A stretch of DNA of 64,000 nt, taken from Halalkalibacter sp. APA_J-10(15) (GTDB taxonomy: Bacteria; Bacillota; Bacilli; Bacillales; Bacillaceae_D). Below the pieces are notes generated by a model. That model was not told the DNA's origin and did no database searches. It was given only the letters and a program-made list of their open reading frames with translations. The position numbers and the translations under genes are program-made. The DNA lies in NCBI RefSeq assembly GCF_023017105.1, contig NZ_JALKEV010000007.1:1-64000 (forward strand), written 5' to 3'. Of this stretch, positions 33,488-41,960 are shown piece by piece; within the stretch, counting starts at the first letter, position 1, and each line of letters begins with the position of its first letter.

Positions 33488-34363
33488 TTAATCTTGCTCA
33501 TATTCAATAATGGCTTCAATAGATTGGTGTGAATTTGATCTTTCCACAAGGTTCCCAACAAGCTTTTCTCCGTCACGTCCATATGCTTCACGAATTGTTT
33601 CCCATTGATTGTGATAAGGACTGAAACGCAAGGTGAAATACGGCTCTTCTGAATATGTGTATTCAATTTTTAATTCAAAAGTTCCGTCAGGGTTTACCCT
33701 TGTTTCGTCTTCACGACCCCATCGGTCTGAATAAAAGCCTGTTATCGCACTACCTTCCAATAAATTCGTTCTTCCTTCTACGTAGAAAAATTCGCCATCT
33801 TCTGTCACTTCATCTACTTCAATCCAAACTCGAGGGTCACCTGCATCCTCAGGAGGTTCTCCCCATTCAGGTTCACTAAATTCATGCTCATTCTCTTCGT
33901 CTTGTGCGAGCAGTGGTAAACGAATTTCGGCTTTTTGATAAACACGTTCAAGGTCCCAATGCTGTGCTAGATAGACATATGGTCCTTCCATTAATTCACC
34001 AGTTTCACCGTAGTGTTCAAGTATTTCTTCCTCTTGCATACTATGGTAAAAGTCAAATGTGATGACAACCTCAGCATCTCCATATTGATGATGCTCTAGC
34101 TCCATATTAAAATGCCCTTTATTATCTACCAGTTCAGTAGTGTCAAAAAATACTTCGTTTTCGTTAACAAATAACGTTCCTGTCACTCTTGAACCTTCAA
34201 TCAAATTAGTGCGACCATCAATTAATATGCGATCGTCCTTTTCAATCACATTACCGCCTAGATAGACATTCGTGTCACCTAATGAGTTCCCGCAGCCTGC
34301 TAACAATAAAAGTGAGCCTAGAATCATTAAGAACATGATTCGACTTTGATACGTATTTAGCAT
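33488..34363 (-). CDS. Lipoprotein with two copies of a novel repeat domain
   Basis: 291 residues. Signal peptide with lipobox LLAGC. Two related domains follow, each with an SNL/TNL-(I/L)EGS turn, a DETxVxxDGxF-type strand and an end motif YG..GE.L.G: domain A about 35-130, domain B about 165-270. Third and shortest of three tandem paralogues. I do not recognise the domain; it looks beta-rich and Ig-like. ATG 34363 has AGGTGA upstream; GTG 34372 is an alternative. Outer face of the membrane. Confidence 0.75.
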   Translation of the reverse strand: MLNTYQSRIMFLMILGSLLLLAGCGNSLGDTNVYLGGNVIEKDDRILIDGRTNLIEGSRVTGTLFVNENEVFFDTTELVDNKGHFNMELEHHQYGDAEVVITFDFYHSMQEEEILEHYGETGELMEGPYVYLAQHWDLERVYQKAEIRLPLLAQDEENEHEFSEPEWGEPPEDAGDPRVWIEVDEVTEDGEFFYVEGRTNLLEGSAITGFYSDRWGREDETRVNPDGTFELKIEYTYSEEPYFTLRFSPYHNQWETIREAYGRDGEKLVGNLVERSNSHQSIEAIIEYEQD

Positions 34364-34372
34364 TTGTGTCAC

Positions 34373-35470
34373 CTATTCCTCGTCTTCTTCCGAATCTACA
34401 TCTTCTTCATCAGAATCTAGATCCTCTATATCATCTAAGTCTTCGTCACTATCTTCCATGGTGTTCGGTTCGTTACTGCTACCGCTTTCAGAACGTTTCT
34501 CATCCCATGGAATTCTTTTTTCTACATATTGTCTATCAGTGTTATACTGGTTAGTTTGTACAAGGTTACCAACTAGTCTTTGGCCGTTCGCACCATATGC
34601 TTCTTCTATTTCATTCCATTGAAAATTGTACGGTTCAAATGTAATAACGATGTCGCGATCCTCTAAATATTCATAATCAAATTTAAAATTAAATGATCCA
34701 TCTGGTAATACTTGTGTGGTATCGCGGTTATATCTGTATTCAGCTTTTATTTCACTACCTTCTAATAGGTTACTACGACCATGGATGTAGAAATATTCTC
34801 CATCTTCTTGGATGTCGTCAACCTCAATCCAAACACGAGGATCACCATAATCTTCTGGAAGTTCATACCAATCTGGTGCTTGAATGACTAATTCATTGTT
34901 ATCACTTGGATCATAAAACACTTTCGCTTCGGCTTTTTTATAAATGTTATTAAATACCTTGTGTCTATAAATAAATGGTCCGTCTAAATTTTGGCCTCTA
35001 TCGCCATAATGTCTAATTACATGATCTTCTTGAACACTATCAAAGTCCATGCGAACGATAATTTCTGCTTCACCATACTGGTGATGATCTAACTCAATAT
35101 AAAAACTACCATCCTCTCGGACAAGCTCGGTACTGTCTGAGTAGATAGTCTCACCTTCATCTACAAGTACTTCTCCGATAAGGCGTGAACCAGCAATTAA
35201 ATTACTTTGTCCTTCGATAATAAACGTTTGGCCTTCCTCAATGACACGGCCACTAAAATCAATGACATAATCACCTAATGTAGTTTGTTCCGGACTCTCT
35301 GGCTCAGAATCTTCGTTTTCTACGGCATCCTCTTCTTCATTTGTTGCTACATCCTCTTCACTTTTTCCGGCGTCACCTTCAGTTCCACTTGTATCTGTAC
35401 CGCATGCCGTAACTAGAACTAAAAGAAAGGCAACTAGCAAACTTCCTAACCATTTATAGCTTTTTAACAT
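34373..35470 (-). CDS. Lipoprotein with repeat domains and acidic tail
   Basis: 365 residues. Lipobox LVTAC, an acidic linker, domain A (about 70-180; GQSNLIAGSRLIGE, then HYGDRGQNLDGPFIY), domain B (about 205-305; GRSNLLEGSEI, PDGSFNFKF, YGANGQRLVGNLV) and a C-terminal tail almost wholly of D, E and S. Middle gene of the trio, 18 bp downstream of the OmpA-bearing gene. The acidic tail suggests a wall or cation-rich environment, but the function is unknown. Confidence 0.75.
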   Translation of the reverse strand: MLKSYKWLGSLLVAFLLVLVTACGTDTSGTEGDAGKSEEDVATNEEEDAVENEDSEPESPEQTTLGDYVIDFSGRVIEEGQTFIIEGQSNLIAGSRLIGEVLVDEGETIYSDSTELVREDGSFYIELDHHQYGEAEIIVRMDFDSVQEDHVIRHYGDRGQNLDGPFIYRHKVFNNIYKKAEAKVFYDPSDNNELVIQAPDWYELPEDYGDPRVWIEVDDIQEDGEYFYIHGRSNLLEGSEIKAEYRYNRDTTQVLPDGSFNFKFDYEYLEDRDIVITFEPYNFQWNEIEEAYGANGQRLVGNLVQTNQYNTDRQYVEKRIPWDEKRSESGSSNEPNTMEDSDEDLDDIEDLDSDEEDVDSEEDEE

Positions 35471-35488
35471 AAGATATAGCCCCCTGAA

Positions 35489-36970
35489 TTATTTTAAATT
35501 GATGACAATTTCAACTCTGCGATTTTTCGCTTGCCCTTCTTCTGAATCATTTGAAGCAATGGGTCTGTCTGCACCCAACCCTTCCGTTGTGAAGGTTACT
35601 TCGCTTGAATCGAGCTGGTCCTCTAAATAGTTCCGAACTTCATCTGCTCTCTTTTTCGATAAGTCTAGATTATATTGGTCATTTCCAATATTATCGGTAT
35701 GTCCGTAAATGACAATATCAAAGTCCTTTTTATTAAAGGAATTCTTTAAAGTCTCACCAATTTCGTCGAGCGTTTCTTTTGATGAATTCTTTAATTCATA
35801 TTCATCAAAATCAAATAGAACATTATCTGGCACTAGCATAGTGACTTCTGATCCATCAATCGTCAATTCAACGTTATCAGGCACATCAATTGTCGTTGAT
35901 TCCTGTTCGATATACGTTTCAATAAATTGTTTATCGCTATATTTATCAGGAACGACTAAATTACCAACTAGCTTCTGTCCTCTTGAACCATAACGTTCTT
36001 GTGTTTCATTCCACTGGGTAAAGTGACTTGGATCAAAACGAATGGTAAAGCTGGAATCCTCCTTATATTCATAAGGAACTTTTAAGTAAAATGAGCCATC
36101 AGGCAAAATGCGTGTTTCATCTTGACGACCTCTATTACCAAAAGAAACAAAAATTGTTGCACCTTCACTTAGATTACTTCGTCCTTGTAAATAATAAAAT
36201 TCACCGTCATTATTGATTTCATCAACTTCAATCCAAACACGGACGTCACCCATATCTTCAGGAATAGGGTGCCAATTTGCTTCTCTAAAGTGACGAATGG
36301 CTTTTTCCTCACTCGGCTCAAATGAAGCCACCACCATCGCTTGATTGAAAATATTTTGTGGGTTTCCGCCCCCTACTTGACCTTGGTGCCTATATATATA
36401 TGGACCTTCTAAGTTCTGACCACGATCGCCATAATGGCGAATGATTGCTTGATCCTGCTGACCATCAAAGTGAAATCTCACTCGTACAATTGTTTCCTCG
36501 CCTAAATTGTGATTGTCCAGCTCTATATAAAATTCTCCGTTTTCTTGAACAATCTCTGATGTATCATTAAAAAAGACTAAGTCGTCTTCATCGCCAACGA
36601 GAATTTCTCCGAAAATACGAGCACCTGGAAGCAAATTACTTTCCCCGTAAATAATGATTTGATCCTCGGTTTCGAGCATTTCACCTCCCATATAGACGCT
36701 ATAATCACCTATATCATCGCGCTTCTCCTCATCTTCAACAGGCTCAGTCTCGCCCACTGATTCTGATTCTTCCATTAACGACTCCTCTTCTTCAATCGAA
36801 TCGGTTGTTTGATCTTCTTTCGTTTCTTCATCTACTTCTACATCAGGTTCCTCAGGTGTTTCATCAATGACTTGATGATCCTCATCAAGACTCGTCTCTT
36901 GTTCAGACCCACAACCTACTGTGAAGAAAACAATAAAAAGTAAACAAACAGTAAGAGTCACCCTATCCAT
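35489..36970 (-). CDS. Lipoprotein with repeat domains and C-terminal OmpA domain
   Basis: 493 residues. Lipobox FTVGC, an acidic linker (about 25-90), domain A (95-205), domain B (225-345; GRSNLSEGATIF, PDGSFYLKV, YGSRGQKLVGNLV) and an OmpA/MotB domain (about 385-493) with VLFDFDEYELK, IYGHTDNIGNDQYN and the LSKKRADEVRNYL...NRRVEI peptidoglycan-binding signature. OmpA domains bind diaminopimelate in peptidoglycan, so this protein probably ties the membrane to the wall. It is first of the operon. Confidence 0.85.
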   Translation of the reverse strand: MDRVTLTVCLLFIVFFTVGCGSEQETSLDEDHQVIDETPEEPDVEVDEETKEDQTTDSIEEEESLMEESESVGETEPVEDEEKRDDIGDYSVYMGGEMLETEDQIIIYGESNLLPGARIFGEILVGDEDDLVFFNDTSEIVQENGEFYIELDNHNLGEETIVRVRFHFDGQQDQAIIRHYGDRGQNLEGPYIYRHQGQVGGGNPQNIFNQAMVVASFEPSEEKAIRHFREANWHPIPEDMGDVRVWIEVDEINNDGEFYYLQGRSNLSEGATIFVSFGNRGRQDETRILPDGSFYLKVPYEYKEDSSFTIRFDPSHFTQWNETQERYGSRGQKLVGNLVVPDKYSDKQFIETYIEQESTTIDVPDNVELTIDGSEVTMLVPDNVLFDFDEYELKNSSKETLDEIGETLKNSFNKKDFDIVIYGHTDNIGNDQYNLDLSKKRADEVRNYLEDQLDSSEVTFTTEGLGADRPIASNDSEEGQAKNRRVEIVINLK

Positions 36971-37068
36971 ATCGTAACCTCCTCATTTGAAAATGACTTG
37001 AATGATTAATTTTACAAAAAATGACACAATATGACCATTTTAAATCATAGCAAATTGTATAATTTTAG

Positions 37069-37097
37069 GCATGAGTACAATTTCATGCTCTTTTTTT
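37069..37097 (+). terminator. Orphan plus-strand terminator-like hairpin
   Basis: GCATGA pairs with TCATGC over GTACAATT, then TCTTTTTTT. No plus-strand gene precedes it; it is antisense to the leader of the lipoprotein operon. Confidence 0.45.
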
Positions 37098-37188
37098 CAT
37101 AGTTTTTTAAAAAATCAGAATCGCCCTTTAGAGAGCGTGTTCAAAAAGCACCTCAAGAAGCAAGGGAATGGCGCCGTTCGCTACGCGT

Positions 37189-37222
37189 CTTGTGGGGAGA
37201 AAACCGCTCCCCACAAGATTTT
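37189..37222 (+). other. Strong hairpin in gene-free stretch
   Basis: CTTGTGGGGAG pairs perfectly with CTCCCCACAAG over a 7-base loop, followed by ATTTTT. No gene ends here. Together with the adjacent repeats it fills 36971-37350. Confidence 0.5.
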
Positions 37223-37282
37223 TAAAAGATGTAGCGAATACGATTGACACTAAATGAGTGCGTAGATTGAAACGTTCCACTT

Positions 37283-37351
37283 TCGAAATACTCAAACCTT
37301 TGTAACAGCACAGCGCAATTAAGAAAAAACCGTTGCGCGGTTTTTCTTAGT
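37283..37351. repeat. Dispersed repeat copy B, containing the mutS2-like terminator
   Basis: Aligns with 30452-30510 (CCACTTTCGAAATA...GCGCAATTAAGAAAAA). The part 37321-37348 is a hairpin AAGAAAAAACCG/CGGTTTTTCTT that would terminate the minus-strand gene. Confidence 0.65.
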
Positions 37352-39279
37352 TACTCTTCTTCTCTAAGAATCTGGCCTTCGATGTGTTTTCGTTCGAGCT
37401 GGTGCTTCGTTTTACGGTAGTCTACCGATTTGAAGATAATATCGAAATCATAGTTTGGTGGGTAGAGCTCGCTCGCACGGATATGAAGAGTTAAACGTTT
37501 ATGGTTTATGCGCTGCTTTTCCCCTTTGATTTGCACAACGTAGTTTCCTGTCTCGTCAGGTCCTTTATAGACGATACCAACGGCACCATATGGAGAAACG
37601 GTCACGTTGTCTCCTTGGTCGAATAAGGGGATTGGTGATTTTTTTGATTTCCGTTCTGTGCGCATATAGTTTGTTGTACGTAATTGATTTTCGTAACGGT
37701 GCTTTTGCTTTTGATCGATATCTGTTATAGAATATCGGGTTTCATTAAATGGATTACCTGTTAGCTGTCGAGCCTTATGAATGAGCGTTGGATGGAGACC
37801 AAGCTTGAAGGCAATATCGAAAGCCTGACTATTGCCCATTTCCCCTAATAAGAGGCGATAGGTTGGTTGAAGTGTCTTTACATCAAATTCCATCGATCCA
37901 TTCAAAAAGCCATCGTGCGTCTTAGAAAGGGTCTTTAGCTCTCGGTAATGGGTTGTCGCTAAAATCGTTGCGCCTTTTGCAAAAAGTTGTTCCAAAAGAA
38001 CTTGTGCAAGAGCCATTCCTTCGTTTGGGTCAGTTCCCGATCCGAGCTCATCCACGAGCACTAATGTTTGATCATCGGCGTTTTCAAGAATGTGAATAAT
38101 GTTAGTTAATCTTGAACTGAACGTGCTTAAATTTTGTTCGATGCTTTGACCATCACCGATGTCAACGAATAGCTTCTGAAACACGTGAAGCGATGTCTTA
38201 GGTCCAGCAGGGATCATCAAACCTGTCTGAGCCATTAAGGTAAGAAGCCCAACCGTTTTTAATGTCACCGTTTTTCCACCTGTATTTGGACCCATGATGA
38301 TAAGTGCTCGCTCGTGAACCCCTAACGTTAAGGAGAGAGGCACCGCTTGCTCACCTAATAGAGGATGGCGCGCTTCATCGAGGTGGATCAAGTATTCTTC
38401 ATTTAAAGCGGGGATGGAGCCGTCGATGGTTTGACCGTATTTCGCTTTAGCAAATAGGACATCATAGAAATGCATAATGTCTATTGCTATGTTCAACTCT
38501 TTTTCAATATCTAGAATACTTGCGGTTAATGTATAAAGGATTGTTTCTACTTCGTAGTTCTCAGCAGCAAGCAGGTCATTCAATTCATCGTATAGTGCTG
38601 TCACTTCTTTCGGCTCCATAAACACGGTCGCTCCTGAAGAGGACGTGTCAATGATAACGCCGGAGACTTTAGAACGAAATTGCTTTTTGATTGGGATGGT
38701 GAAACGTCCATTCTTTTCTACGATGATGCTCTCTTGAAGATACGGAGCAAGCTTTTTTGAGCGACACATAGTTTCTGCCTTTTCCCTTACCTCTGCTCGT
38801 TTTATCCGAAGGTGTCGTCGGATGGTTGCCAGTTCTGGTGTGGCATGGTCATCAATTTGGCCGTTACGAAGGTTGCGTGCGATGTCACTTTCGATATTAG
38901 CCATGTTTTCGATTGATTGTACATACGTCGCGACGTTCGGAGCTACTGTCTCTTTATCGCGCATAAACATTTTAAGCTTGCGGCAATGCTCGAGAAAGGA
39001 AAGGACACGCTGGAGCTGACTTGGTTGTAAAAATAACCCCTTTTTCGCTTGCTCTAGGTAGGAGGTCATATCGTCAAGCGAATGAATCGGGACACTCGAG
39101 TTGATTTCGAGAATTTTGGAGGCTTCGTGTACCTCATTTAGCATGTGTTCAATACGCTTTTTGACAAGCTCTGGTTTACTCTTCTTAATCGTTTCCTTTG
39201 CCCGTTCTGTGTAGGCAAATGAAGTCACGGTTTTTAAAATGTGCTGGTAGTCGAGTTGTTGAAGGGATCTATTGTTCAT
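37351..39279 (-). CDS. MutS2-like ATPase lacking the Smr nuclease domain
   Basis: 642 residues, shorter than MutS2 (about 785). It has the MutS-type lever/clamp region, Walker A GPNTGGKT (330-337), Walker B LVLVDELGSGTD (407-416), and a KOW-like segment (about 550-595; DNVTVSPYGAVGIVYKG). The Smr endonuclease domain is replaced by about 45 unrelated residues. B. subtilis MutS2 splits collided ribosomes, with KOW and Smr helping ribosome contact; MutS2 is also linked to recombination. Start ATG has AAAGGAT upstream. A long leader with an intrinsic terminator precedes it, so expression is probably inducible. Role inferred: ribosome rescue or resistance factor. Confidence 0.8.
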   Translation of the reverse strand: MNNRSLQQLDYQHILKTVTSFAYTERAKETIKKSKPELVKKRIEHMLNEVHEASKILEINSSVPIHSLDDMTSYLEQAKKGLFLQPSQLQRVLSFLEHCRKLKMFMRDKETVAPNVATYVQSIENMANIESDIARNLRNGQIDDHATPELATIRRHLRIKRAEVREKAETMCRSKKLAPYLQESIIVEKNGRFTIPIKKQFRSKVSGVIIDTSSSGATVFMEPKEVTALYDELNDLLAAENYEVETILYTLTASILDIEKELNIAIDIMHFYDVLFAKAKYGQTIDGSIPALNEEYLIHLDEARHPLLGEQAVPLSLTLGVHERALIIMGPNTGGKTVTLKTVGLLTLMAQTGLMIPAGPKTSLHVFQKLFVDIGDGQSIEQNLSTFSSRLTNIIHILENADDQTLVLVDELGSGTDPNEGMALAQVLLEQLFAKGATILATTHYRELKTLSKTHDGFLNGSMEFDVKTLQPTYRLLLGEMGNSQAFDIAFKLGLHPTLIHKARQLTGNPFNETRYSITDIDQKQKHRYENQLRTTNYMRTERKSKKSPIPLFDQGDNVTVSPYGAVGIVYKGPDETGNYVVQIKGEKQRINHKRLTLHIRASELYPPNYDFDIIFKSVDYRKTKHQLERKHIEGQILREEE

Positions 39280-39311
39280 AATAAGAATTATCCTTTCTGT
39301 ATAAAAATGTA

Positions 39312-39342
39312 CACAAAAAACGCCTCAAGCAATCGCTTGAGG
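39312..39342 (-). terminator. Leader terminator before the MutS2-like gene
   Basis: On the minus strand AACGCCTCAAGC pairs perfectly with GCTTGAGGCGTT over GATT, followed by TTTTG, about 30 bp upstream of the start codon. It is a classic attenuator position. Confidence 0.9.
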
Positions 39343-39353
39343 CGTTCGTTCGC

Positions 39354-39564
39354 CCTTTACGTTGAATAGACCCCAAAAGTGTCAGACAGGTGTCTAAAAT
39401 TGCTCGGTTCTTAACTAGTACGAAAAGGTAGCACAAATAAACCGACGAGCTGTCGATTTTTTTGACCGATTCGTACGTATCCAATTACGGATTAGTTAAG
39501 AACACTCACACTCATAAAACAAACTCCTTTATGCCCCATTCTAAGGGAGCAATCAACGTAAAGG
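39354..39564 (-). promoter_or_regulatory. Attenuator leader with nested inverted repeats
   Basis: Three complementary pairs are nested: CCTTTACGTTGA (39354-39365) with TCAACGTAAAGG (39553-39564), 12 bp perfect; ATTGCTC (39399-39405) with GAGCAAT (39547-39553); GTTCTTAACTA (39407-39417) with TAGTTAAGAAC (39493-39503), 11 bp perfect. The last arm overlaps the end of the leader peptide, so ribosome position can change the fold. Confidence 0.75.
39492..39515 (-). CDS. Seven-codon leader peptide (MSVSVLN)
   Basis: ATG with a perfect AAAGGAG 8 bp upstream, seven codons and TAA. The final codons lie in the 5' arm of the 11-bp inverted repeat whose partner is at 39407. A stalled ribosome here would free the partner arm. 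The layout is as in leader peptides of erm, vmlR and other ribosome-targeting resistance genes. Confidence 0.7.
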   Translation of the reverse strand: MSVSVLN

Positions 39565-39705
39565 TTGTGTAATTACTCAAAGTGTATACATGTATCTTAC
39601 TTTTGTCAATGAGCTTGTCGGGAAGGTGGTCCATGTAGGGTTCAAATACGATATGAGGTATTGCATAAGCCAGCATGAGGAAGCGCTCTTAACGGGCAAT
39701 TACGA

Positions 39706-40467
39706 TCATATTTTACTAATATAGGTCAACACCGCTTCACGCAAAAAGGCAGCCCCACCTTTCACCCTCTGATCATAATAATCCCTAAACCGTTCATCCT
39801 GCACATACATCTCAACAAGTCCAGCATGGGCTTCATGCGAGTAGCGTGGCCATGAATACATGAGCCATTCTTTATGTTTTCGAGCAAGCTGTTGTGCGAC
39901 ATCTGAAGCAGGATCACCTATTGAAATGGCCTCTTTTAATAAAGAAACCAACTCAAGTTCTAATGCTTGCATCGCATTGTAATCCTTTTCGGACATACCT
40001 TTTAATTTGGTATTGCTTGCTTCAACTGTTTCATGACCATACTTGTTACGAATTTCGTTGCCGTATTTTGCTTCATTTTCGGCGATTAATTGATCTTTTA
40101 AGCCTTCAAATTTCTCTTTGTCTGTCATGTTTAAACCTCCTTCATAGCTGTTAATGGTTTTTCTCATCGTTTTGAGAATTTTTTCAAGGCGGTCACGTTT
40201 TCTCATTAAATGCTTGTAATGATGCTTCAACGCTTCTGTTTGATCAACATCAGGCTGATGAATCAGCCTCTTAATCACATCTAAATGAAGATCTAACTCG
40301 CGATAAAATAAAATTTGCTGAAGCAAATCAACCTCTTTTCTGCCATATATTCGATAGCCAGATGAATTGACTCTCGCAGGCTTTAATAGCCCAATTTGAT
40401 CGTAATAGCGAAGTGTACGTCCGCTAATACCAGACATTTGCGCTAGTTTTTGAACGGTGTATTCCAT
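39706..40467 (-). CDS. MerR-family regulator with TipAS domain
   Basis: 253 residues. MerR helix-turn-helix VQKLAQMSGISGRTLRYYDQIGLLKP, dimerisation coil, then a TipAS domain (about 120-253). ATG 40467 follows AAGGAGGG; an extension to 40497 runs through the promoter. Same architecture as the regulator at 12281, and the same type of 19-bp-spacer promoter. No exporter gene adjoins it, so the regulated genes besides itself are not evident. Confidence 0.88.
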   Translation of the reverse strand: MEYTVQKLAQMSGISGRTLRYYDQIGLLKPARVNSSGYRIYGRKEVDLLQQILFYRELDLHLDVIKRLIHQPDVDQTEALKHHYKHLMRKRDRLEKILKTMRKTINSYEGGLNMTDKEKFEGLKDQLIAENEAKYGNEIRNKYGHETVEASNTKLKGMSEKDYNAMQALELELVSLLKEAISIGDPASDVAQQLARKHKEWLMYSWPRYSHEAHAGLVEMYVQDERFRDYYDQRVKGGAAFLREAVLTYISKI

Positions 40468-40488
40468 CGTGAACCCTCCTTGAAGTTG

Positions 40489-40519
40489 ATCATACACCTT
40501 TACGTAACGTAAAGGTCAA
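40489..40519 (-). promoter_or_regulatory. MerR-type promoter/operator of the second TipA-like gene
   Basis: On the minus strand TTGACC, 19-bp spacer, TATGAT. The perfect palindrome ACCTTTACGT-T-ACGTAAAGGT (40496-40516) sits in the spacer. Confidence 0.85.
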
Positions 40520-40616
40520 TGGAATTTGATGATTTTCAAAAAAATATGACATCATGTAAAGTATGATGTATTTTCGGTTTTATCGATATATGATAGAAAG
40601 AGAGGTGGGGACAAGA

Positions 40617-41324
40617 ATGGAAGATTATAAAGCTGATGTTTTTATTAATGAGTTAGAGCAGCACCAAAATGAAAATGATGTGGAAAGAATGAAGCGATTT
40701 TTCAAAGACTCTGATCCTCATACATTATGCTTGGGATTACACATGAAAACCGTGTTTCAAACGGCTAAACGTTTTATTAAGATGCCGTTGTCAGAAATTG
40801 AAAAGCTTCTTGAGAGTCCTTATTATGAAGTGAGAATGGGTGCTGTTAGCATTATGGATTTCCAAGCGAAGCAGAGAAAGCTCTCGCAGGACACGAGAAA
40901 AGCATTATTTGACCTGTATATTCACAGGCATGATCGCATTAACAACTGGGATTTTGTTGATCGCAGTGCACCTTCAGTGATTGGGAAGTACTTATTAGAT
41001 CGTCCTAGAGATATTCTCTATCGTCTTGCTCGTTCTAATAATAAGTGGGAGCGAAGAACAGCGATTGTTAGTACGTATGCCTTTATTAAACAAGATGAGT
41101 TAGATGACACGTTTCGGATTGCGGAACTATTAATTGCTGATGAAGAAGAACTTATTCAGAAGGCTGTTGGAAGCTGGATTCGAGAAGCTGGTAAACGAAA
41201 TAATGAGAAGCTAAAAGCCTTTCTTGATCAGTATGCTCATAAGATGTCGAGAATGACCTTGCGTATGGCAGTTGAGAAATTTGATAATGAAACAAAGCAA
41301 TATTATTTATCCATTCTAGGATGA
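40617..41324 (+). CDS. AlkD-type DNA alkylation repair HEAT protein
   Basis: 235 residues, all helical HEAT-like repeats. The AlkD-family elements NNWDFVDRSAPSVIG (W and D of the active cleft) and ERRTAIVST (R) are present. AlkD glycosylases remove N3/N7-alkylpurines. ATG 40617 follows GAGGTGGGG. Its end overlaps the convergent membrane gene by 9 bp. Confidence 0.85.
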   Translation: MEDYKADVFINELEQHQNENDVERMKRFFKDSDPHTLCLGLHMKTVFQTAKRFIKMPLSEIEKLLESPYYEVRMGAVSIMDFQAKQRKLSQDTRKALFDLYIHRHDRINNWDFVDRSAPSVIGKYLLDRPRDILYRLARSNNKWERRTAIVSTYAFIKQDELDDTFRIAELLIADEEELIQKAVGSWIREAGKRNNEKLKAFLDQYAHKMSRMTLRMAVEKFDNETKQYYLSILG

Positions 41325-41774
41325 ATAGTCTAATTTTTTCTCATACCATTTCTGATAGAAATAAATGAAAGGGACATTAACGAGAATTAAAAGAAATAGA
41401 CCGAAATGATTAATCGTGTTTAATTCGTAAAGCCCAATTTTTTCAAACACAAAGGGACTGATAACAAATGCTTGAAAGGTATCAATAAAGAGATTTACTC
41501 CAAAGAAAAGCCATGGGTTTGGATACGTAAAATAGAACACTATGATTGTTATAACGGGTAAAAATCCATAAGAAAAGGAAGCAATCGAAGTTAAAAATGG
41601 AACGTTGTTTGTTATCTCCCACCAATTGTATATTTCTGCCATCTGAAATATAATAGAGTTTAATATAAACGTAAAAAAAGCAACTGATACAAATTGTCTG
41701 ACTCTCGTTGAATTTAAGGGGATGAGTAAAGGCCAAGGTGCAAGAATTAAAAACCAAGAAAAGAGTGTGACCAT
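41316..41774 (-). CDS. CBO0543-family membrane protein
   Basis: 152 residues with about five transmembrane helices, aromatic-rich, and the family-type segment WWEITNNVPF. Function unknown. ATG 41774 follows GGAGG; an earlier in-frame codon (41792) would overlap the ribosome site. Confidence 0.65.
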   Translation of the reverse strand: MVTLFSWFLILAPWPLLIPLNSTRVRQFVSVAFFTFILNSIIFQMAEIYNWWEITNNVPFLTSIASFSYGFLPVITIIVFYFTYPNPWLFFGVNLFIDTFQAFVISPFVFEKIGLYELNTINHFGLFLLILVNVPFIYFYQKWYEKKLDYSS

Positions 41775-41960
41775 TGTGTGTTCCTCCAGCAAGAGATTTA
41801 TTTTTTTAGTATGGTTATACGTTGTCTTATTATACGCATTAAATTGCTACAGTATACAGATGTAATAAATATTTGATGAAATATGATGAAGGATGTTTTG
41901 TAGAGTATTAATGTGAATTTAAAACATCGTTAATAGAAAATGAAGGGAAGAGGTGAGACA

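Noticed and set aside
39280-39564. T-box or known metabolite riboswitch before the MutS2-like gene
   Set aside because: No T-box GGTGGAACCGCG sequence or known aptamer block; a leader-peptide attenuator fits better.
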